Part shown: positions 9,958 to 17,790 of the stretch, piece by piece | Layout of the letters: every line of letters starts with the position of its first letter | Position numbering within the stretch: position 1 is the first letter of the stretch | Assembly: GCA_963820075.1 (NCBI GenBank) | Contig: CAWFYS010000002.1 | Span: 62,001-126,000 of the forward strand | Length of the DNA stretch: 64,000 nucleotides | Origin: Kumtagia sp963820075 | Lineage (GTDB): Bacteria > Pseudomonadota > Alphaproteobacteria > Rhizobiales > Rhizobiaceae | Direction: 5' to 3' | Notes under the pieces: generated by a model | Told to the model about the DNA's origin: nothing | Database searches by the model: none | The model's input: only the letters and a program-made list of their open reading frames with translations | Position numbers and translations under genes: made by a program

Positions 9958-11996
9958 ACCAGGTTGAGAGCCGAAACGGCGAGGTCGACGAGTTTGATGC
10001 CGGCGAATGGCAATGCAAGGCCGCCAAGGCCGTAGACGAGAAGGTTGCGCCTGAGCAGCGCGGCGGCACCCACCGGGCGGTAGGAGACGCCCTTGAGCGC
10101 CAGGGGGATCAGCGCGATGATGATCAGCGCGTTGAAGATGACCGCCGACAGGATCGCCGATTGCGGCGAGGCAAGGCCCATTATGTTGAGTGCCGACAGC
10201 GCCGGATAGGTCGTCAGGAACAGCGCCGGAATGATCGCGAAATACTTTGCCACGTCATTGGCGATGGAGAAGGTGGTGAGCGAGCCGCGCGTCATGAGGA
10301 GCTGCTTGCCGATGGCGACGATCTCGATGAGTTTTGTCGGGCTGGAATCGAGGTCGACCATATTGGCCGCCTCGCGCGCCGCCTGCGTGCCCGACTGCAT
10401 GGCGACGCCGACATCGGCCTGGGCAAGCGCCGGCGCGTCATTGGTGCCGTCGCCGCACATGGCGATCAGCCGCCCGCCCTCCTGTTCCTTGCGGATATAG
10501 GTGAGCTTCTGCTCAGGTGTTGCCTCGGCGAGGAAGTCGTCGACGCCGGCTTCCGATGCGATCGCGGCGGCTGTGACCGGATTGTCGCCCGTGACCATGA
10601 CCGTGCGGATGCCCATCGCCCGCAAGGCCGCGAAACGCTCCTTGATATCGGGCTTGACCACGTCCTTCAGGTGGATCACGCCGAGCAGCCTGTCGCCGTC
10701 GACCACCGCCAGCGGCGTGCCGCCGGTGCGCGCCACCTTGTCGACGGCCTGGCGGAACTCCGCAGGCGCTTGCGTGCCGTCGATCCGCGCGAAGCGCAGC
10801 GCCGCGTCCACCGCACCCTTGCGGATGCGCCGCCCGCCAATGTCCACGCCGGACATGCGGGTCTCGGCGGCGAACGGAACAACCGCGTCGAGCTTGATCT
10901 CGGGCTGCTTTCGCCCGAAATCGCCGGTGGCCAGGGCAACGATGGAGCGGCCCTCCGGCGTCTCGTCGCCGAGGCTCGCCAAAAGGGCTGCGTCGGCCAG
11001 CTCGGTCTGGGTGACGCCGCTGACGGCCAGGAACTCGGTCGCCATGCGGTTGCCGAAGGTGATGGTGCCGGTCTTGTCGAGCAGCAGCGTGTCGACGTCG
11101 CCGGCCGCCTCGACGGCGCGGCCGGACGTGGCAATCACATTGAAGCGCACGAGCCGGTCCATGCCGGCGATGCCGATCGCCGAAAGCAGGCCGCCTATTG
11201 TTGTGGGGATGAGCGTAACCAGCAAAGCGGCAAGCACGGTAACGGAGAGCACCGTGCTGGAATAGCCGGCCAGGCCCCACAGCGTGACGACCGCGATCAG
11301 GAACACCAGCGTCAGCCCCGACAGCAGGATCGACAAGGCGATCTCGTTCGGCGTCTTCTGCCGTTCCGCGCCCTCGATCAGCGCGATCATGCGATCGACG
11401 AAGCTGGATCCGGGCGCGACCGTGATACGGATTTTCAGCCAGTCCGACAGAACCTCCGTGCCGCCGGTGACCGCCGAACGGTCGCCGCCGGATTCGCGGA
11501 TGACCGGGGCGGATTCGCCGGTGATGGCGCTTTCGTTGACCGACGCCACGCCCTCGATCACCTCGCCGTCGCCGGGGATCAGTTCGCCAGCCTCGACCAG
11601 CACCACGTCGCCTATCCCGAGGTCAGCCGCCGGCACCTCGATGACGTCGAGGCCGTCGGGTTTGGCGAGCTTTCGGGCGGTCAGGCTGGACTTGGTGCGG
11701 CGCAGGCTGTCGGCCTGGGCCTTGCCGCGTCCCTCGGCGACGGCTTCCGCGAAGGTCGCGAAGAGCACGGTGAACCACAGCCAGATCGCGATCTGGCCGG
11801 AAAAGGCGGCTCCGGTTCCGATAGTCAGATCGCGCAGGAACAACATCGTGACCAGTGCTGCCACGACTTCGGTGACGAAGATCACCGGGTTGCGCATGAG
11901 ATGGCGCGGATCAAGCTTGACGAAAGCCTGCCTTGCCGCGGGCACGAGGATGGCCGGGTCGAACAGGCTATGAGCCGTTGCTGGGTGCTTGGACAT
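9954..11996 (-). CDS. kdpB: KdpB, P-type ATPase catalytic subunit
   Basis: Encodes 680 residues, full length. It has the actuator TGES motif at 159-162, the phosphorylation site D307 in DKTGTITFGN, and the hinge motif GDGTNDAPAL. Seven or so hydrophobic segments flank these domains. KdpB hydrolyses ATP to drive potassium movement through KdpA at micromolar external potassium. It sits 39 bases after kdpA and overlaps kdpC by 4 bases. Confidence 0.97.
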   Translation of the reverse strand: MSKHPATAHSLFDPAILVPAARQAFVKLDPRHLMRNPVIFVTEVVAALVTMLFLRDLTIGTGAAFSGQIAIWLWFTVLFATFAEAVAEGRGKAQADSLRRTKSSLTARKLAKPDGLDVIEVPAADLGIGDVVLVEAGELIPGDGEVIEGVASVNESAITGESAPVIRESGGDRSAVTGGTEVLSDWLKIRITVAPGSSFVDRMIALIEGAERQKTPNEIALSILLSGLTLVFLIAVVTLWGLAGYSSTVLSVTVLAALLVTLIPTTIGGLLSAIGIAGMDRLVRFNVIATSGRAVEAAGDVDTLLLDKTGTITFGNRMATEFLAVSGVTQTELADAALLASLGDETPEGRSIVALATGDFGRKQPEIKLDAVVPFAAETRMSGVDIGGRRIRKGAVDAALRFARIDGTQAPAEFRQAVDKVARTGGTPLAVVDGDRLLGVIHLKDVVKPDIKERFAALRAMGIRTVMVTGDNPVTAAAIASEAGVDDFLAEATPEQKLTYIRKEQEGGRLIAMCGDGTNDAPALAQADVGVAMQSGTQAAREAANMVDLDSSPTKLIEIVAIGKQLLMTRGSLTTFSIANDVAKYFAIIPALFLTTYPALSALNIMGLASPQSAILSAVIFNALIIIALIPLALKGVSYRPVGAAALLRRNLLVYGLGGLALPFAGIKLVDLAVSALNLV

Positions 11997-12035
11997 GATT
12001 ATTCGTGCTCAAATGCCTCAGAAGGTATTCTTGCC

Positions 12036-13745
12036 TCAGAAGGTCTGGCCGGCCAGCATCGCGAAATGCTCCACGATCGGTCCGAGCGCCAGCGCCGGGA
12101 AGAACTGCAGGCCCCCAAGGATAAGAATGATGCCGATCAGGAGGCCGACGAAAAGCGGCGTATGGGTGGGGAAGGTGCCCGCGGATGCCGGAACGCGCGT
12201 CTTGGCGGCGATCGAGCCGGCGATCGCCAGCACCGGTACCGCGTAGGCGAAGCGCCCGAGCAGCATCGCGATGCCAAGCGTGGTGTTGTACCACGGCGTA
12301 TTCGCCGTCAGGCCGCCGAAGGCCGAGCCGTTATTGCCCGCTGCGGAGGTGTAGGCGTAGAGGATCTCCGACAGGCCGTGCGGTCCGCCCGTGCCGACGC
12401 TGGCTACGGCGAAGGGCAGCATGGCCGACACGGCGGTGAAGCCGAGGATCGCCAGCGGCAGGATGAGCACCGCCAGCATGGCGTATTTCATCTCGCGGCT
12501 TTCAATCTTCTTGCCGAGAAGCTCGGGCGTGCGGCCGACCATGAGCCCGGCGACGAAGACGGTGAGGATGGCGAACACCACCATGCCGTACAGGCCGGAG
12601 CCGACACCGCCGGGCAGAACCTCGCCGAGCTGGATCAGGAACATCGGCACCAGACCGCCGAGCCCGGTGAAGGAGCCGTGCATGCCGTTGACGCCGCCGT
12701 CCGAGAGGCCGGTGGTGACGGCCGCATAGGCAGCCGTCATGGCCTGGCCGAAACGAACGTCCTTGCCTTCCATATTGCCGAGCGCCGGATCGAGTCCCAG
12801 CGCGGTCAGAATCGGGTTGCCCTGGGTCTCGGCCCAATAGATCACGCCGACGCCGACGACGAGCAGGATGCCGGTCGCAGCCAGGAAGGCCCAGCCCTGG
12901 CGGCGGTCGCCGACCATCTGGCCGAAGGCGTAAACCAGCGCCGCCGAGACGGTAAGCATGGCGACCATGTTCAGATAGTTCGACAGCGCCGTCGGGTTTT
13001 CGAAGGGGTGGGCGGCATTGACGTTGAAGAACCCACCGCCATTGGTGCCGAGCTGCTTGATCGCTTCCTGGCTGGCGACAGGCCCGAGCGCGATGGTCTG
13101 CGCGGCACCTTCGAGCGTTGTCGCAGTCACCGAAGCGTCGAGCGTCTGGGCGAGGCCCATCGCGACGAAAGCCAGGGCGACCAGGATCGACAGCGGCAGG
13201 AGCACGTAGAGTGTGGCCCGCGTCAGATCGACCCAGAAATTGCCCACGGTCCGCGCGCCGGAACGGGCAAAGGCGCGCGTCAGAGCCAGCGCCATGGCGA
13301 TGCCGGCCGCGGCCGAAGCGAAGTTCTGCACGGTCAGCCCCGCCATCTGGCTGAAGTGGCTGAGCGTCGTTTCGCCGCCATAGGACTGCCAGTTGGTGTT
13401 GGTGACGAAGCTGACCGCCGTGTTGAAGGCGAGGTGCGGCGACATGCCGGCGAAGCCTTGCGGATTAAGCGGCAGATAGTATTGCAGGCGCAGGATGGCG
13501 TAGAGCGCGGCAAGTCCCGCCATCGAAAAGGCGAGGATGGCGAATGCGTAGGCAAGCCAGCCTTGCTCGGCCTGCGGATCGACACCGGCCGCGGCGTAGA
13601 AGCCGCGCTCGACGGGTTCGAGCACGGGCGAGAGAAACGTGCGTTTGCCGGAAAAGACGCGCGCCATGAACAGGCCGAGCGGCTTTACCAGCAAAGCAAC
13701 GACAAGGAAGAGCAGGCCGATCTGCAGCCAACCGATGAGGGTCAT
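12036..13745 (-). CDS. kdpA: KdpA, potassium-binding channel-like subunit
   Basis: Encodes 569 residues, a polytopic inner-membrane protein with about ten hydrophobic segments and the repeated glycine-rich selectivity-filter-like loops (for example SYGGETTLSH and TNGGGFFNVNAAHP). The frame is open further upstream, but the KdpA N-terminus (MTLIGWLQIGLLFLV) starts at ATG 13745; the upstream part is repeat DNA. It forms the potassium pathway of KdpFABC. The 126 bases between kdpF and kdpA are unusually long for this operon because a palindromic repeat occupies them. Confidence 0.96.
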   Translation of the reverse strand: MTLIGWLQIGLLFLVVALLVKPLGLFMARVFSGKRTFLSPVLEPVERGFYAAAGVDPQAEQGWLAYAFAILAFSMAGLAALYAILRLQYYLPLNPQGFAGMSPHLAFNTAVSFVTNTNWQSYGGETTLSHFSQMAGLTVQNFASAAAGIAMALALTRAFARSGARTVGNFWVDLTRATLYVLLPLSILVALAFVAMGLAQTLDASVTATTLEGAAQTIALGPVASQEAIKQLGTNGGGFFNVNAAHPFENPTALSNYLNMVAMLTVSAALVYAFGQMVGDRRQGWAFLAATGILLVVGVGVIYWAETQGNPILTALGLDPALGNMEGKDVRFGQAMTAAYAAVTTGLSDGGVNGMHGSFTGLGGLVPMFLIQLGEVLPGGVGSGLYGMVVFAILTVFVAGLMVGRTPELLGKKIESREMKYAMLAVLILPLAILGFTAVSAMLPFAVASVGTGGPHGLSEILYAYTSAAGNNGSAFGGLTANTPWYNTTLGIAMLLGRFAYAVPVLAIAGSIAAKTRVPASAGTFPTHTPLFVGLLIGIILILGGLQFFPALALGPIVEHFAMLAGQTF

Positions 13746-13759
13746 TGGATTTGCTCCGC

Positions 13760-13870
13760 GAGCGCTAAAGCAAACCTCCCGATTTCGGAACCGGTCAGTT
13801 TGCTTTATCTTTTTGTTTCCGCATCGCTTTTGCCGAAAACCGGTTTCCACTTTTCGGCGCGATGCTCTAA
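13760..13870. repeat. RIME-like palindromic intergenic repeat inside the kdp operon
   Basis: Two stem-loops lie in tandem. The first has arms AAAGCAAAC (13767-13775) and GTTTGCTTT (13798-13806). The second is bounded by GCATCGC (13821-13827) and GCGATGC (13859-13865), with an inner stem GCCGAAAA/TTTTCGGC. Related copies occur near 22.98 kb and 23.75 kb. Such elements are common between genes in rhizobia. Confidence 0.75.
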
Positions 13871-13871
13871 A

Positions 13872-13958
13872 TCAGAACCGCTCGGGTCTGATCAGCGTGA
13901 CGACTAGATAAATGCCGAGACCGATGGCGACGGCGAGACCGATGAGGGGTTCGATCAT
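13872..13958 (-). CDS. kdpF: KdpF, small accessory membrane peptide
   Basis: Encodes 28 residues beginning MIEPLIGLAVAIG and ending LIRPERF. One hydrophobic helix spans most of its length, as in KdpF, which packs against KdpA and stabilises the complex. A strong ribosome site, GAGGAGG, lies 6 bases before the ATG. It is the first recognised structural gene of the operon, upstream of kdpA. Confidence 0.9.
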   Translation of the reverse strand: MIEPLIGLAVAIGLGIYLVVTLIRPERF

Positions 13959-13968
13959 GGCGGCCTCC

Positions 13969-14052
13969 TCAGATGCGGCCGAGGCCCCGCGCATAAAGCG
14001 CGAGCAGGGCCAGCGTGCCGAGGCCGATGGCGAGATAGATGATGTCGGACAT
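13969..14052 (-). CDS. 27-residue putative membrane peptide upstream of kdpF
   Basis: The reverse strand encodes MSDIIYLAIGLGTLALLALY plus ARGLGRI, one hydrophobic helix with a short basic tail. GGAGA lies 6 bases before the ATG, and its stop is 10 bases from the kdpF start, so it looks like the true first gene of the kdp operon. Similar short ORFs occur before kdpF in other proteobacteria as I recall, but I cannot name a family. It could be a leader peptide or a second KdpF-like subunit. Confidence 0.6.
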   Translation of the reverse strand: MSDIIYLAIGLGTLALLALYARGLGRI

Positions 14053-14193
14053 GACTGTCTCCGAAACCGCTTCAGTCACGCTAGATGGTCCCGCTCCGCA
14101 TCAAATTTCGATTGCGAAAGCGCCAGGCAAGCATCAAGAAAAGATAAGGAACGCGCTGGCGGGCGCGCGCGACCGGCCCGGGAGATGGCTGCC

Positions 14194-14838
14194 ATGAACA
14201 TTCGTGCCGCGATGCCGAGCTTCCTCGAAGCGGTGTCCATTGGTCTTGCCCGATTGTTGCCGTTGTCCGGCCAATTGGCGAAAGCCGCATCGCCAAGTCC
14301 GCTAAAGGTCGGGCGACTGACCTGTATTGCACTTCTGATGGCTAACCCACTGTTTGCCGGCGCCGCGAACGCGGAGGATACGGCCGCGCCGGCACCCGTC
14401 AGGATCGCCGTTTTCGACTTCGAGCTCGAGGACAGGAGCGCCGGCGCGGGGATCATCCCACCGGACGAGCACGACATTCGCTATCTCGCCGAGGCGACCG
14501 AGGAAGCAAAGCGGCGGCTGACGGAATCTGGTCGCTTTGCCGTGGTCGGCACTACAGGCGCCGACCTCGCCGCCACGAAGCAGTTCGGCATCCGCAATTG
14601 CGGCGGCTGCGAAGCGGCGATCGCCAAACAGCTTGGCGCGGAGCAGGCCATGCTCGGCGTCGTCGGAAGGGTCAGCCGCACCGAATACACCATGTTCATT
14701 CGCATCATTGAAACCGCCGGCGGAACGGTCGTGTCGAGCGACTTCACCGACCTTCGCATGGGGGCAAACTACTCATGGCCGCGCGGCGTCAAATGGCTGA
14801 TGAGCAATCGCGTCCTTGCCGACAAAGGCAAGAAGTGA
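14194..14838 (+). CDS. DUF2380/DUF3280-like exported protein
   Basis: Encodes about 214 residues. A hydrophobic stretch near residues 45-65 ends ANPLFAGAANAED and looks like a signal peptide, although the region before it is unusually long. The mature part begins RIAVFDFELEDRSAG and contains GIRNCGGCEAAIAKQLGAE and later a VSRTEYTMFIR segment, resembling the DUF2380/DUF3280 family of predicted secreted proteins. Function is unknown. ATG at 14194 has GGAG 9 bases upstream; ATG 14185 lies almost on that site. The gene faces away from kdp and converges on the autotransporter. Confidence 0.65.
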   Translation: MNIRAAMPSFLEAVSIGLARLLPLSGQLAKAASPSPLKVGRLTCIALLMANPLFAGAANAEDTAAPAPVRIAVFDFELEDRSAGAGIIPPDEHDIRYLAEATEEAKRRLTESGRFAVVGTTGADLAATKQFGIRNCGGCEAAIAKQLGAEQAMLGVVGRVSRTEYTMFIRIIETAGGTVVSSDFTDLRMGANYSWPRGVKWLMSNRVLADKGKK

Positions 14839-14878
14839 TCGCCGGCAGCCGTGCCCATCGCCAGTCTGAAACGCGGTT

Positions 14879-16383
14879 TCAGAACGTCCACTTCAGGGTG
14901 CCGCGCAGGCTCTGGTCGGCCGCGCCGTCGCCGAACTCACCGCTATAGGCCACACCGAAGTTTATCTTCTCCGTCACCGCCAGGTCGAGGCTTACGTCGA
15001 GAAGAAAAGAATCCTCCGCGATCGGCAAGCCGGCTACGGCGAGGGGTGTTCCGCCCGCCTCGAACACGTAGGTTTCCAGAGACTCCACGTCGCCGAAAGC
15101 GTGCCGCCACCCTGCCACGCCCCGCAGCGTCGCCCGAGTCGGACCGACATCGAAGCGCGTGGAGGCGCGCACGGCAAGCGTCGTGTAGGTCACGTCCGTC
15201 GCGTCACCGGGGCTGTCGAGCGCCGCCGGCCCTCCGGTCTCGGAGAAGGCGTCGGTGTTCAGATTGACATAGGCGAGGCCCAGGAAGGGTTCGAATTCGA
15301 ACCCGGTCGCCTTGAAGCCGTAGCCGAGTTCGCCGAACACCTGAGCCGTGCCGGAGTCATAGTCGGTCGTCAGCGTCTGCCACGAGGGAATTGACGCGGA
15401 GCGGGCCGTCGAAACGTCGTTCCAGCTATACGAGGCGCCGGCACGGAAATTCACGGCGCCCCCGGCTCGCGCCCGTATAGACACCGAAGTGATAGCTGTC
15501 GCTTTCACCCGACGAGAGCCGGCCGTCGACGTCGAATGTGGTGCGACCGTAGCCGCCGACCGCGCCGACCCGCCAGGCATCGAGCAGGGTATCGGCGCCG
15601 ATGAAAAGCCGCCCGTATCGCGGTCGAGCTTCGCCGCGTTGCCGTCGCCATCCGTGGAACCCCACGAGCCGAACCCCTGCGCCCACACCGCGCTGGCCGG
15701 CACCGGTGCCGCCTCGGGTTCGGCCTTGGCCGGGAAGGGAGAAGCGGGTGCCTTTGCCCGGGAGGCATAACCAAGCGGGGCGACGGCAATTTCATTCGCC
15801 CCGCCGGGCCGGTCCGCGGTGACAAGGCGGTCGAACACCGCGCCGCGCAGGAACTGCTGTCGCGGATCAAAACCCCCTTCGCCGTCGCGTTGATTTCACC
15901 GGACAGCAGGTCGAAGGTCGCGTCGAGCTGATCCCGGTCGAGGAGCACCGCCGATTCCAAGAGCGGATTGCCGATGCGGAGCGACTGCACCGCATTCGCC
16001 GCGGCGGCCTGATTGGGCGTCGCCACCAACGTCGACCAGGGCGCCGACAGCTCCTGGAAGGCGACTGTCACGGCGTCGGCGGAATAGAAGACCACCCTCT
16101 CAAGCAGCGGCTTGTCCAAATTGTCGACAACCGTAAATCCATCGCCGCCTACAGCGATCGAGCCACTCGCCCCCTGGGCCGTCTGGAGGATTGTATAGGA
16201 TTTGCCGAGTTGTAGGTCGGACAGCACCTGAAGATCGAGTATGGCACCATCGCTGATGGTCGCGCCGCCGCTAAGCACCACCACGCTGTCGCTCCGCGCG
16301 CCCTCGATCTCCACCTGGTATGTCGAGCCGCTCTGGAAGACGACGGCGGCATCGGCATGCGCTGCAACGGCCCGCCACGCTCG
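14879..16383 (-). pseudogene. Autotransporter, C-terminal remnant with broken frame
   Basis: Reading leftward, three frames together spell the end of a passenger domain (GKSYTILQTAQGASGSIAVG, then LLERVVFYSADAVTVAFQ) followed by an autotransporter beta-barrel ending LRGTLKWTF, with the aromatic last residue typical of outer-membrane barrels. The frame changes near 15860, 15600 and 15450. On the 5' side an in-frame TAA at 16384 ends the neighbouring small gene and no start codon or signal peptide is visible, so most of the passenger is missing. Autotransporters export surface proteins through their own barrel. Loss of the N-terminus suggests real decay, although some indels may be base-call errors. 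Confidence 0.75.
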
Positions 16384-16704
16384 TTAGCAACCACCGATGG
16401 AGGCGCCGCCACGCAGCGGCGCCTGGCAGCCGGTTCGCATGCGTGGCACGCGGAGATTTGGCTGGGACCTTCCGGCGTTGGCGCGGTCGTCTTCGCGAAA
16501 CCGCTGCTGCTGCTGCTCGAAAATCAGCCGCCTTTGCCGCGATTCGATAATCCGCCAGTCTATGGCCGGACGATCGCGCAGGAACTGGTTGTCGCGGCGC
16601 TCCACCTGTGTGCTTTCCGCCCTAGCGGGCGCTCCGCTCGAAAGCAGCGCCGCGGCGAGGACGGCGATCGCAGCCATTCCCGTTATTGCGCTTGACGGGA
16701 CCAT
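16384..16704 (-). CDS. Small secreted glutamine/arginine-rich protein
   Basis: Encodes 106 residues. The N-terminus (AAIAVLAAALLSSGAPARA then ES) is a clear signal peptide cleaved near residue 31. The mature part is strongly charged, with RRLIFEQQQQRFREDDRAN predicted as helix. I do not recognise a family. GGAGG lies 7 bases before the ATG at 16704. Its stop codon abuts the autotransporter remnant in the same frame, so the two might once have been one longer protein or an operon. The frame is open further upstream to 16851, but that part lacks protein-like features. Confidence 0.55.
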   Translation of the reverse strand: MVPSSAITGMAAIAVLAAALLSSGAPARAESTQVERRDNQFLRDRPAIDWRIIESRQRRLIFEQQQQRFREDDRANAGRSQPNLRVPRMRTGCQAPLRGGASIGGC

Positions 16705-16893
16705 TGTCCGCCCTCCGCCATTGTTCGCTATGCTGTAATGTAGTGCGTTGCGGCCCGCGATACCACATGGGGACGCATGCCGGCGGGCAACCGGCACGCC
16801 GGGTTGCCCGCCGCCGTCGAAGCCGGCTCCATCGCCGGGCAAACGCTCCATGCCTGGAGTAAGTTGCGGTCGGATTGAACTATTCGCCCCATG

Positions 16894-16949
16894 ATACCCG
16901 CTCCACTGTCGGAAAGCCTGAATACCCGCTCCACTGTGGGAAGCCTGGC
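16894..16949. repeat. 28-bp tandem repeat, two copies
   Basis: ATACCCGCTCCACTGT begins at 16894 and again at 16922. Each copy continues with a near-identical GGAAGCCTG-type end. It lies directly before the first 20-bp palindrome. Confidence 0.75.
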
Positions 16950-16953
16950 GATA

Positions 16954-16973
16954 CCTGACAGACCGTTGTCAGG
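16954..16973. promoter_or_regulatory. 20-bp palindrome, first candidate WYL-regulator site
   Basis: CCTGACAGACCGTTGTCAGG has perfect 7-base arms and differs at two loop positions from the palindrome at 17270-17289. It lies 43 bases before the DUF1127 start. The operator role is inferred from its repetition and the nearby regulator gene. Confidence 0.5.
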
Positions 16974-17016
16974 AGGGGTGTGCGATGATGTTTCTCTGAG
17001 ATGAGGAGAAGCCGTC

Positions 17017-17172
17017 ATGAATCCCCTGAACGTCGTCCGCTCGATTCGCCAGTATGCAGGCAAGGCTCAGACCTTGCGCAACCAGACACGCACCGAACGG
17101 CTGCTCAATTCCTTGCCGGCTCACCTTCGCAAGGACATTGGCTGGCCGGACCGGTTCGGCGGGCACATATGA
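17017..17172 (+). CDS. DUF1127 family small protein
   Basis: Encodes 51 residues, starting MNPLNVVRSIRQYAGK and ending with LPAHLRKDIGWPDRF, the conserved C-terminal signature of alphaproteobacterial DUF1127 proteins. Members are short basic proteins; some have been linked to RNA turnover and phosphate or carbon metabolism in related bacteria. GAGGAG lies 6 to 7 bases before the ATG. A palindrome shared with the next gene precedes it, so both may answer to the downstream WYL regulator. Confidence 0.75.
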   Translation: MNPLNVVRSIRQYAGKAQTLRNQTRTERLLNSLPAHLRKDIGWPDRFGGHI

Positions 17173-17269
17173 TCGCCAGGCGGAGAATGTGCTTGCCTGA
17201 GCAGGAGCCAGCACGGGGCGCGACCCCGGAGGGCGCCGCCGTGCATATTGGCATGGACCAAGCAAGGCT

Positions 17270-17289
17270 CCTGACAGAACGCTGTCAGG
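17270..17289. promoter_or_regulatory. 20-bp palindrome, second candidate WYL-regulator site
   Basis: CCTGACAGAACGCTGTCAGG has perfect 7-base arms and matches the site at 16954-16973 at 18 of 20 positions. Another TGACAG half-site follows at 17296-17301. It runs into AGGAGG (17287-17292) just before the ATG at 17296, so binding here could also block translation initiation. Confidence 0.5.
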
Positions 17290-17295
17290 AGGATC

Positions 17296-17787
17296 ATGAC
17301 AGGGATTAGGATCGCGGGCCGGGGGCCAAAGGCTGGTTCCAACGGCTGCAGAATCTGGATCGGTAGCGGACATGGCGCTTTCATGAGATCATGGGCGGAC
17401 AGGCTCGACCAGGGAAAGTCGGTGGTGAAGCCGTCGCCGCGCAGCTTCGGCGACGTGATCGAGGGCCAGCGCATGCTGGTTCCGACCGCAAGGCAGGTCG
17501 ATGTGTTCATTCGCTCCATCCCGGAAGGAACAAGCGTGGACGTTCGCGCGTTGCGCACCGCGCTGGCGATCGAACACGGCGCCGATGTGACCTGCCCGGT
17601 CTACACGGGCTATCATCTGCGCACGGTAGCTGAAGCGGCCAATGAAGCCCTGGGGCGTGGCATGCCGCTTTCGGATATTACGCCATTCTGGCGCGTGCTC
17701 GACGCCAATACGCCGACAACCGGGCGCCTCAGTTTCGGCGCGGATATGGTCGCCGCGCAGCGACGGCGGGAAGGCTTAGGAGAGTGA
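17296..17787 (+). CDS. MGMT-like (alkyltransferase-like) family protein
   Basis: Encodes 163 residues from ATG 17296, or 134 from ATG 17383 (MRSWADRLDQGK), where the family similarity begins. The core runs RALRTALAIEHGADVTCPVY, then ITPFWRVLD and a terminal QRRREG. This resembles the small proteins annotated as MGMT family, which share the winged-helix DNA-binding part of O6-alkylguanine transferases. The PCHR catalytic motif is absent, so alkyl transfer is not expected from that site; a cysteine remains in DVTCPV. AGGAGG fits the first ATG. The gene is followed after 3 bases by a WYL regulator, indicating one operon. Confidence 0.65.
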   Translation: MTGIRIAGRGPKAGSNGCRIWIGSGHGAFMRSWADRLDQGKSVVKPSPRSFGDVIEGQRMLVPTARQVDVFIRSIPEGTSVDVRALRTALAIEHGADVTCPVYTGYHLRTVAEAANEALGRGMPLSDITPFWRVLDANTPTTGRLSFGADMVAAQRRREGLGE

Positions 17788-17790
17788 CCG

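Larger units (their letters stand above)
16705..17016. other. 312-base spacer with tandem repeat and palindrome
   Basis: No gene is seen. The spacer holds a 28-base direct repeat (16894-16949) and a 20-base palindrome (16954-16973), both described separately. Confidence 0.7.

Noticed and set aside
10161..13907. 1248-codon open frame antisense to kdpB/kdpA
   Set aside because: It is a GC-driven shadow rich in Arg/Gly/His/Asp with no domain; the opposite strand encodes clear Kdp proteins.
16894..16973. CRISPR-like repeat array
   Set aside because: Only two tandem copies without spacers and no cas genes.
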